From NCBI GenBank assembly GCA_030248215.1, contig JASANG010001337.1:186001-250000 (forward strand): DNA of 64,000 nt, in the 5' to 3' direction. The notes beneath the pieces were generated by a model. That model ran no database searches. It was not told the DNA's origin and worked only from the letters and a program-made list of their open reading frames with translations. Shown piece by piece: positions 22,780 to 32,300 of the stretch. The first letter of the stretch is position 1; each line of letters begins with the position of its first letter. A program made the translations under genes and the position numbers. This DNA comes from Enoplolaimus lenunculus. Its lineage: Eukaryota; Nematoda; Enoplea; Enoplida; Thoracostomopsidae.

Positions 22780-23134
22780 TGCTCAATAACAGTAGACCCC
22801 AAAAGAAACAATGTAAAATAAAAAGTGTGTGAATTGTTTGGTTTAAGGCAATATTACACCTAACAGCTCAGAAGCTTTGATAATTTTTAAACATCATTAA
22901 TAGGTATTGTTGTGTGACGGCAACATTTATTAATTATCTTTTCATACTTGAGTCGATATCAGAATTGACCGGTGTGTTAATGGATAGTAAAAATAACGGA
23001 AACATATATCAGGTTACACCATGGAATTGACTGTCGCGATTATTTTAAAACCTCGTTATTTTATTGTGGTAAAAATCTGACCGTAACCACATGTAGGTTT
23101 TATGTACGGATTGAGTGTTTTGAAATACCCCCAC
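22780..23134. other. No gene seen
   Basis: Unassigned AT-rich DNA. Confidence 0.55.
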
Positions 23135-23300
23135 TACCCTGCCGGCGGTTGCCCAAAACTGGTCTCATTGGATTTTGAATGTTTTTGCATATTTGAACTT
23201 TTCATGACCTCCCGCCGATATTCTTTGCCCAAATTTGAATTTTTGAACAATTCGATTTTTAAGGTCCCACCTACTTAGGACCTAAATAAATCGAACGAAC
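23135..23300. repeat. GCATATTTGAGCTT-family fragment
   Basis: TTGCATATTTGAACTTTTCA followed by TGACCTCCCGCCGAT and CCCAAATTTGAATTTTTG. Confidence 0.6.
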
Positions 23301-23823
23301 CTAAAAGGTGGCCAAGGTATCGGCCCATATTACACCCGAACGAAATCAAAATATCGTACTAAAAATTAGATACAAAACTATGGTGTAGGCTTCATATTTT
23401 GCAAATACAACTGGGACATGCAATTATTTAGTTGATTTTTAAAAATTTGAAAATAAATTTTAAAAGTCTTCGGATGAATTTCACGGTTTTTATTTAAATT
23501 CGACCAATTGCAGCATATCTGTAATGAAAATTGACTAATTTATGTGTGATTTACGATCAGTTATGAGCATGCACACATACAACGGCGTTCTGTGCAACTC
23601 TACAACGGAAACAAAACCGGTACCGGACACGGATTATAACGGGAAACGGAAATGTTTATCCGGTTTTAATCTGCTAAAAAGTAGCATGTATACCGTCTCT
23701 GGTGATTTGTTCCCTAATCTTCGGACGTAGATCCAAAATCTACAGTTCTACGTTATTCTGCATACGACTTCTGTATACTTCGCTCCAAGTTTTCAAAATT
23801 TTCATAGCTCAACTTTGCGTATA

Positions 23824-24210
23824 CCGTAGTGCCCGAATAAAGGGATGACAGATTATATATTTTGTCTTTTCAGACAGTTACGGACTGTTATTTATTTTTA
23901 GTTCACACCGTATTTATCGATTGGATCAAACAACTTAATTTTTATATTCTTTCGAATTGACTTACTCTGAAACATTTTTGTTGAATAACATGTCCGCTGA
24001 TAACTTTTCAATATTTAATAGGGTATTCCGGTTGTCCGAGCGTCTGTTATATATTTTAACAGTCGAAACCAATCTTGTGCTTTGGTGTTTTGTATGGACT
24101 CTAATTAGGACTGAGATACTGTAGACTGTACCTACTATAGCGGACGCTAATTAGGTATACAAACTCCTATTGGTTGGGACTCAAAATGAGGATCCCCTCT
24201 TATATATGAA
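23824..24210. mobile_element. CCCGAATAAGAG element, decayed right end
   Basis: CCGTAGTGCCCGAATAAAG, GACTGTTATTTATTTTTAG, GGACTCTAATTAGGACT and CAAAATGAGGATCCCCTCTT in family order. Confidence 0.75.
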
Positions 24211-24267
24211 ACCAAAAACATATGCTTTTGGCTAGTGCTTAATTCAGTCCAGGTTCAAGGATAGAGC

Positions 24268-24482
24268 CCGTATTGTCAAATGTGAGTAGCACCTATCAGC
24301 AGTTGGTGATTGGTCGTGTAACTTTAGAACCAGCGCATGATGAGGTTCGATATTAAACACAATGTTCGCGTTTGATTTGCCTCACTTCTATACCAATTTT
24401 GAGATCTGCAATGGCAGATTTTCGACAGTTTAAAAAACCTATTACTAACTGATAATAGTGCTATATGCATTTGAGAATACAG
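24268..24482. mobile_element. CATTTGAGAAT repeat, about 215 bp
   Basis: Opens ATTGTCAAATGTGAGTAGCA and closes TATGCATTTGAGAATA, nearly inverted. The inside has ACCTATCAGCAGTTGGTGAT and GAACCAGCGCATGATGAGG. Confidence 0.75.
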
Positions 24483-24757
24483 TCGTAGATCTGTATGCAT
24501 CGGCTAAGCTGGAAATTTCGTGAATCGAGATCGGAGACATAATACCGAGTTTCATTCAAACAAGGGCCCACTTCATGCTTTTGTACTCCTGGTCGCTATA
24601 CGAGGTGTTAACGTGGTCATTAGCTTTTAAGCGGCCACCCAAACACGAATGTATCTAAAAACGTAGCGTGAATTTTTTTAGCTAATATTCGATTAATTAA
24701 TAAACTAAATGCTGGTTAATAACTGTTTGATAGACCACTCAAAAGTGTTCAAAATAA

Positions 24758-24935
24758 GGGTCCATGTAAAGATCAGAGGTGGAACGTTTTTCTGTGGTAC
24801 TAGAAAAAACTAAGCTTAAGCTTTAGACTATTTGTTTGCTGGGCTTAGGCTTAGGCTTAGGCTTTGGGTTAGGCTTAGGCTTAGGCTTAGCAACATGCTT
24901 ATAATACTGTTTCGCTCCTGATCTTTACATTGGCC
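24758..24935 (-). mobile_element. Hexamer MITE
   Basis: GGTCCATGTAAAGATCAGAGG and CTGATCTTTACATTGGCC are inverted. AAAATAAG is exactly repeated outside both ends. A TTAGGC core is present. Confidence 0.9.
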
Positions 24936-25193
24936 AAAATAAGCTAAATCACATTAATTATTTATGTCATAATCGATTAATTTTAATAAAATTTTCGTTT
25001 TAAAATACAAAAAATAAATTTTGTTATAATTTCCGTAAAAGTTTTATTGCTGTTAAGTGTAATTATCGTTATTTACACCATAGATCACTTGTTTTTTTTT
25101 TGTCTCCAAGCAATAACGACGTACCAACCCAAGTGATATATATTGTAGACAAGACTAGCAAGCGAGAAACACGGTTTAGATCCCGTATATTGT

Positions 25194-25400
25194 ACTGACC
25201 CGAATTAGAGAGGGAATGACATTTATTTGCCTCGTCGGACATTACTACGTGTTATTTGGTTACGGACTGTTATTTATTTTTAAATCATCCCATGTCAGTT
25301 GGACCCAACACACACAACTTAATATTCGGAAAACTACAGTAGCATGCGAGCAGACAAATTCCGTTTTGTTTACGCCCATAAAAGGCGTATAGATACTTAA
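25194..25400. repeat. CCCGAATAAGAG element, left part
   Basis: GTACTGACCCGAATTAGAG, GTTATTTGGTTACGGACTG and TTATTTATTTTTAAATC match the left third of the family; the rest is lost. Confidence 0.65.
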
Positions 25401-25884
25401 AATATTTAGAAAAAATATCTGTAAAGTTTTAGTGTTTTATGTTTTTATGCCGTTCAGAACGACACTCAGACGCCTAACAATTTTGTAAATTACAACAGAA
25501 GTCGAGTAGAAAAAAGGTTTTTAAAAAGTATATACTTCAAAATAACAAAATTTTCAATTAATATTTTTCATTTTAAGATTTTTACATGTTATTTTTAAGA
25601 TACAAAAATACGAACGCGTCGTTAACTGCTTTGGCTTGTTTTTTGGCACCGCTCGCTTTTAAATTTGTAATCTCTAAATCATTGATGGCATCTGTCAATT
25701 TCGAAATAGAAATTTACGTTTTGAATTTTGTTGAACGAAACAAATTTATATGGAAATAGCGTTTAGGTATAATATATACGCCCGCACCCACCAATTTCCC
25801 AAATAACTTAATTTTTTTATCCAGAAAAATCTGAATTTTGTAAACTAAAAAGAATTAACATATTCGGCCCTATCAAAAATTTCA

Positions 25885-26465
25885 GGGTCTTTTCTGTTAT
25901 TTCCCCGCCCAGCCCGCGTTTGTTCAAAAATGGTTCGATTTTGAAAAACTTTGCATATTTGAGCTTCTCATGGTCTCCACTGATCATTCCACGCCTAAAT
26001 TTGAATTTTTGAAATATTCGAATTTTAAGTTCTCATGGCCCCTTTTTGGGACTCAAAAATTTTTTTGTCAAAAAGTTTGACAAATGCTCGCGGAGCTGCA
26101 TCCAATGGTGTTAAAGATTTTGCAAAGAGACGATTGGTTATATCGAGTTATTGTCAAATTACTGATTTTGGGCCCAGCCACCGATTTGGGAGATCGCCAA
26201 ACGAGTTATTGGACCATTACTTGTCGACCAATCGTCTAATTACAAAATATTTGAAGCTATTCGACTCAGCTAACAAATCTACATCGAATGGTGTATAATT
26301 TGTTGGAGTTTTTGACAAATTTTTTTGGGCCTCTTGAGACCTTAAAATTGATTTTTGTTATGTTAAATTTACGCGTAGATTGAACAGGGGAGGTGATGAG
26401 AAGCTCAAATATGCAAAAAGTTCCAAGATCAGACCATTTTTGAGCAAAACGCAGATTTATGGGAG
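25885..26465. mobile_element. Element with about 100-bp inverted repeats (GCATATTTGAGCTTCTCATG)
   Basis: Left TTGCATATTTGAGCTTCTCA and AAATGGTTCGATTTTG are matched at the right by GATGAGAAGCTCAAATATGC and GATCAGACCATTTTTGAGC. The middle has no assigned function. Related fragments lie near 13.43, 15.0 and 23.2 kb. Confidence 0.75.
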
Positions 26466-27123
26466 ATAAATTCCAAATGACTTGAATATATATAATTGAA
26501 CAAATTATGTATGATAACATTTTTGTTCCGTTTTTTACAAAATGCAGCATAAAGAAAATACATACAGTATAAAGTTGAGTCAAGGGCATTCGACCCACAG
26601 TATTCTACCCACGATTTCCTAACCTAACTATAGAAACGACGTATGTATACGCAATTTGCATCTTTTTTGTCAATTTCACAAATTTTTTACTTAAGATACG
26701 ATTATCATTTATTACAAAGCATATGATAAAACGTTATTTTTCATCTAAATTTAGTAATTTTGCAACGCTTCGCTTGACACGGAAGTCGGTCGGCTCTTAT
26801 TTCACGCACCAAACTGTTTTAAGTTTTTCCCTAAAGGCAGTTAAATGTATTGACAAGTATAAGTTGTGTTTGTGTATAACAACTTTAAACACACTTTTTA
26901 ATCTTTACTAGAAAAACGTATAAATTACTTTCTGAACAGGAAGGTAGTTAGAAAATTTTGTGGTCGACGTAATACTCTTAGAGGGTAACTGAAGGTTAGC
27001 ATATTTGTAAGCCTATGAATAACCAAAAATTTTAAGCTAATGTGTACGTTTGTCTCTTTGATAAGTCTTGAACTAAACGCTACAGAAACAGGGTTGCGAG
27101 AAAATAAGGCATCCTTTGAATTA
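26466..27123. other. No gene seen
   Basis: A 62-codon + frame at 26.72 kb has no support. Confidence 0.5.
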
Positions 27124-27370
27124 ATGAGCTCGTAATGCGTGGTTTACATTAATTTGTGTACGCGATGTGGAAATTCTCACCGGCTATAGTCGCTTGCTTA
27201 TTGGTATTTTTCATAAGTTTTCAAATGACGGGTTCCTATTTTCAGAAGTACATGCAGTTGTTGTTTAGCTGCGCTGTTTTTCAAACAGCAAAAGTCGTCG
27301 TCTATAGCCGGTGAGAATTTCAACATCGCGTGCACAAATTAATGTAAACCACGCATAATACGAGCTATTG
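27124..27370. mobile_element. Element with about 65-bp inverted repeats
   Basis: GCGTGGTTTACATTAATTTG, CACCGGCTATAG and the stretch between are repeated inversely at the right end (CTATAGCCGGTGAGAATTTC to CAAATTAATGTAAACCACGC) with few differences. The inner loop is only about 110 bp. Confidence 0.88.
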
Positions 27371-27615
27371 ACTAAATGTCAGAGTTATGAATAGCGTTGT
27401 TACCATTCTCACTGCTTTATATCAAATCAAACCAGTTGATCAAAGGAATCTTATGCATGTAGTTTCCAATGGGTTCTATCATTAATAGGTTAAACTTTAT
27501 GTTTGTTCGGAAAAAATTGTTCACCAAATAAATACTTTAGATTGAAACATTATGGTTCCTCTTAAGATTTACAAATCACTGCACATCAGGTAACCAGTAA
27601 ATAGTGTTAAAAGAC

Positions 27616-27830
27616 GGTAATCTTATCTTGAGGGCCGTAATAGTAGCATAAGCATATTCCTAAGCCCAAACGTAAGCTTAAATCTAAGCCTCGACGTAAT
27701 GAAAAAACTAAAACGAAGCCTAAAGCCTATAAGCCCGAGTCCAGTCCAAGGCTAAAAATTCGTCCAAAACTTAAGCTTACTCAATTACGGTTCCTCAATA
27801 ACTGGTTCAACCATCAATGTAGCATGGGTC
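27616..27830 (+). mobile_element. Hexamer MITE, GGCCGTAACAG subtype
   Basis: GGTAATCTTATCTTGAGGGC at the left and ATGTAGCATGGGTC at the right; flanks TAAAAGAC and AAAAAGAC. Confidence 0.78.
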
Positions 27831-27989
27831 AAAAAGACAATAAAAATGAGTGCCGTGCTTAGGGCCCCCAATTCGCCAAATGGGGGTATGAAGGAGTCCC
27901 TTACGGAATTTTAAAATATACATTTTTTCACCCATTTCTTAATTTGTCCGAATAAAACATACTCTTTTAACCCTTTCTCACATGAATAT

Positions 27990-28228
27990 ATTCCGTTTCC
28001 CCTGAGACCTACTTTTATGCTAGGATTCGAACTCCGGCGACTGGAGTGGGAGGCGTATACCATCGCCACTCAGCTATAGGAGCTTGACGCTCGAGCCCGA
28101 GAGGGCTCTCACGTCTTGTGGTGATTTAGTACTATGTATACGTGTTACAATTGTTAAACACGGTGCGATATATATTATTTAACGTATATACACTGCGCTA
28201 AGTTGCCTATAGGCAACTCAATGTAAGA
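27990..28228 (-). mobile_element. tRNA-Gly(CCC)-derived SINE
   Basis: Read on the - strand it contains TATAGCTGAGTGGCGATGG (A-box-like), CGCCTCCCAC as in tRNA-Gly(CCC) anticodon loops, and GGAGTTCGAATCC (B-box-like). An unrelated body with GAGTTGCCTATAGGCAACT lies on the 5' side. The same body recurs at 52.5 kb. Confidence 0.75.
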
Positions 28229-28370
28229 AGGGGTTATAGATAGTAAACTGAAACTTTTTCGCTTAATACTCTATTTTTGCCAGTGGACCCGTTCCAAACT
28301 AATGGAATGAATGCGAGATACGTCTAGTTTCTTGATCACTGCGCTAGCGCCTCATTTTACTGGTCAGACC

Positions 28371-28616
28371 CAGTGGCAGATCCAGCTAGGATGTGATGAT
28401 ATGTTCCCCTACCGGCGCCGCTCTGCTGACAATGTGGTTTGGCAACCAGCCAGGTAGGTAAAAAGAGTCAAAGTGACACCGCGAATTCAAAATTTTTGCG
28501 TCATCGACGCAATTTGTGTCAATTGTAAAATATGAAAAATAGGATCAAACTCACTTCAAAACTAAGATTTTGGGACGCAAAAGTATTTTTACGCACCAGA
28601 AAATAATGGATCCACC
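28371..28616. mobile_element. CAGTGGCAGATCCAGC-ended element
   Basis: CAGTGGCAGATCCAGC at the left, AATGGATCCACCATG at the right, and repeated GACGCAA words inside. The ends look hAT-like; no target duplication was confirmed. Confidence 0.55.
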
Positions 28617-28654
28617 ATGTTATGTTATGTTATACTAAAACTGGATTAAGACAA

Positions 28655-28946
28655 GAGTGTGCAACTCTTGGAGTCCCGCATGGTACAAAATGTATCAACG
28701 GGCGTTGCGTTTTTGGGCGACCCCCCTTGGTTTAGAGGGGAGTCGCTATTCACATGAATACTCTTAAATTAAACTATAAAAGGACCATGTTTGACGCCGC
28801 ATACATAAAGTGCCAAGGTTCACACTGGTTGTACCCCCTCTAAATAAGGGAGGTCGGCCAAAAACCCAACGCATGCCGGGTACATTTTTTTACACAGAAT
28901 GTACCCAGTTGCATACTGTTGTTGAATGATGTATCATCAACTCTTG
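28655..28946. mobile_element. CAAGAGTG-family MITE (left tip lost)
   Basis: Same interior order as the copy near 19.65 kb: CAAGAGTGTGCAACTC, CGTTGCGTTTTTGGGCGACC, the CCCCCTCTAAATAAGGGAGG block, CCCAGTTGCATACT, then CATCAACTCTTG. The outermost left repeat is missing. Confidence 0.75.
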
Positions 28947-29170
28947 GTTATACTGAAATCTTTAATTTTTAACCAATCATTAAATTACAGGATTTCAAAA
29001 GAACTGTAGGGGGGTGAGGGATTGTTGAGTTTGAGGACCCCTCACATTAACTTTGGAGTACAGGTCACACTATATATTGTGATTGTACACTTGCCCGCCC
29101 CCACAATGCTGCAAAACCTGCACGTGTGAATATAGTTTTAAAACCCATTAAAATGTCCTTCGCTGATTGG

Positions 29171-29301
29171 TCACAGTGAAAAGTGATGCCACATTAGAAT
29201 TGGCTGAGTCGGCGTTTCTAAAGCTTGATTCCAATGCTCCAATGATTTGCCTTTTGCACAAAGCTCTCCGCCAATCAAAACACGACCCAGCAGACGTTCA
29301 G
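29171..29301 (-). CDS. Synaptotagmin-like terminal exon
   Basis: Acceptor GTTTTAG, natural stop TGA. It encodes ERLLGRVLIGGELCAKGKSL, then EHWNQALETPTQPILMWHHF and SL. This is the standard last C2B helix and the WHxL-type end of synaptotagmins. Confidence 0.93.
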
Positions 29302-32300
29302 CTAAAACAATGATGTATTTAGCAAGTTTTTCAATATTGTAATATTACAAGCCTAAGCCTAAGCCTAAGCCTAAGCCTAAGCATAAGCCTCATGCCACAC
29401 TTTCTGTCAACATTTATAACAAAAAACAGCTGAGCACAGCGGCTCCGGTAAGTCTTCCTGACCCTAAAGTCTAAGCCAAACCTGAAACCTGAGCGTGTGA
29501 GTTGAGGTGTACAAGATAAGGACATGTACTGATAAATACAAATTGTGTCGTAGGTACAACAATGTAACTATTAATTTCTGAGCAATATATAGTCTTTAAG
29601 CTTTAAGCTTAGTCTTATTCTTTTATTTAGGCTTAGACTTATGTTAGGACCAACCTATCAAACTATGGTTCAAAAACCACAAACCAACTGAATAAACAAT
29701 AAAGGTGGCGCTATACTTGTCGTGCTGTGCCGTCCGGTGCCATCCAACGTTGTCGGTCACCATACGGTAGCCTAGGTGAGCAATTCACCTACGATACCGC
29801 AAAGTGACGTACGATGACGAACAGCACCGGACGGTCATAGACGGCGCCGGACGTCATCAACAATATTAGCGCCACTCGAATAACATTACGTTTAAGCCGC
29901 ATAAGTTGAATGCAAATGCTAGCCGTTGTAAGTCTTCCTGAAGGCAACTTAAACACAAACGATTCGTTGAACACCGGATTGTCGGTTCGTTTCGCTGTTC
30001 TGGTCTTTTTTGGTTTCTCAGTTCCGCCGGAACCTGATTTTGATCCAGTGTTACCAAGCCACGTGCATGCGACTTTAATGCAACAATCTGAAATAGTGCA
30101 GTTTAACTATAGAACGTTGAAATTAAAAATTATCTATTTTTCTACAACAAATTCAGTTGCAAACTGTTGTTTAAAGAGCTATCATTGAGTTTTGATGGGT
30201 ATTTAATATACAAACGCAAATCTAACAATTAACATTTATGCAGGAGTACAAGTGGCCCTTGTATAGAACAGGGCCGGAACAGTAGTATAAGCATATTCAA
30301 AGCCTAAGCCTAAGCCTAAGCCTAAGCCTAAATCTAAGCGCATGAATGAGCCTTTTCAAAGCCTAAGCCTAAGCATAAGCCTAAGTTTAAGCAAAAAAAT
30401 TAGTCTAAAACTTAAATTGACTCTATTATAGTGCCTCCGGACAACGAACCGGTCCTGTTCAATACATGGGCCGAGCGAGTTATCCACCAAGGTCTGGACA
30501 ACCAACCTGAGGGCCCTAACAGTAGTATAAGCATATTGCTAAGCCTAAACATAAGCCTAATCCTAAGTCTTGGCTTAATGATAAGTCTACAACTATAGCT
30601 TAAGGTTAAGCCTAAGCCTGAGCTAAAAATTGGTCTAAAGCTTAATCTTACTGTATTTGAGGTCTGCGTCAAAACTTTACAAAACTCAAACTGCCAGCAG
30701 AAATATGGGATCGTTACCCTCATTAGTGACAAAATGTCAAAAGGGGTTTAAATGCAAAAATGTATTTAGCTGTTTGAATTTCGATTCCGGGTTTAGTATA
30801 AAACGTCACCGATGTGCGAAAATTTTATGAGATTGTGTCTAAATTTGCTTAAAAGTGGACTTACTACAATGATGACCAATGTCAAGGCAGGTATGAGTAT
30901 GAAAATTATCCTTCCCATCCCGGTTTAATTTTAACAAACATACCAACAAATCCTTTATTTCCCGTTCGCGCTGTGATATTCTTCGCTTCAATAATTGACA
31001 CCGTCATTTGGCTTAAATTTTCATTGTAACACAACGAACACAGCAATTCGCCAATTTCTTGAAATGCCTGAAATTCAAAAAACAAAACTTTTTATGTACG
31101 GGTTGCGCCTATAATTAGTTCTTAGGTTTTAGTGTTTGCTTAGATCCAGGTCCATATTCTCAAATGCATATAGCACCTATCACCAGTTAGTAATAGGTTT
31201 CTAAACTAACGAACTGCTGCAATTACAGATCTCAGAATTTGTGCAGTCGCAGAGAAAATCGAAAGCAATAAATGTGCTGAATTTCAAACCTCACTATTCC
31301 GCGGTTTAAAAGTTTGCAAAGCCTATCACCAACTGGTAATAGGTGCTACACACATTTGAGAATAAGGGCTCTAGACTCAGGCTTAGGCTAACTCTTTTTC
31401 GAAACATGCTCAGTGACTGTAACGAATCGCAAGTAACATCGGCCGAATGTCAATGGAAAGTGATATGAAAAAAACAGAGCCCATGTATAGAACAGGGGCA
31501 GGATCGTTTTCCGGAGGGGCTATAATAGAGTCACTTTAAGCTTTAGACAATTTTTTTGCTTAGGCTTAGGCTTAGGCTTAGGCTTAAGCTAATGCTTAGG
31601 AATAGGCTCATCCATACGCTTAGGCTTAGGCTTAGGCTTAGGCTTAGGCTTAGGTTTAGGAATATGCTTATACTACTGTTCCGCCTCTGTTCTATACATG
31701 GGCCAAAAACAGGCTCCGAACTTTACCTCAGATTCGCCTTTATTCAAATCAACATATCGTGTAAGTCGAACGCATTTTACCAACTGTTCAACGTCAGAAT
31801 CTTCAATTTGCCACAATGCGTGTCCAATTGCAACGCTGCGACGTTTACTTGCATCAGAATCATAAACAACAAATCGCAGTTTGCGTTCGTGTAACAATTC
31901 TGACGAAGCCTGCAATTTCAGATTTAGATATTTTATATATATGCAATACCAAAATATTTACGAGCGACAAAAATGTTTCTGAAGGCGACTAAAATATTCT
32001 GGTGGCGGCTAAAAAATTCCGGGGGTGGCTGAAATACTCAGAGGCGGCGCTCAACCCGATTGGTTGTTTTCGCTGAAGGCGCGGATATGCACTGTATAGA
32101 TATAAAAAATATGTTTTGTGGCTTTCAAAATACTGAACATACTGCAGCCATGAGCGTCACGCTTTCTAGAGTGATTACAAAGTCGCTGACTGCACAATAT
32201 AATAAGGTTGAAATTTTACTCCAAAAAATTTGCACCAATATAATATATAACCAACACTTCCAAAGATATGCCTGCCGATAACCTATTTTCTTTCTGAGCT

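Noticed and set aside
26035-26298. 87-codon + strand frame
   Set aside because: It lies inside an inverted-repeat element and shows no protein-like motif.
29334-29393. True telomere or chromosome end
   Set aside because: Hexamer runs are short, scattered and mostly bounded by transposon ends, so they are interstitial. Nematode origin cannot be concluded from them.
31556-31894. Arg/Leu-repeat frame on the + strand
   Set aside because: It is the TTAGGC core of a hexamer MITE read through into the antisense of the C2A exon.
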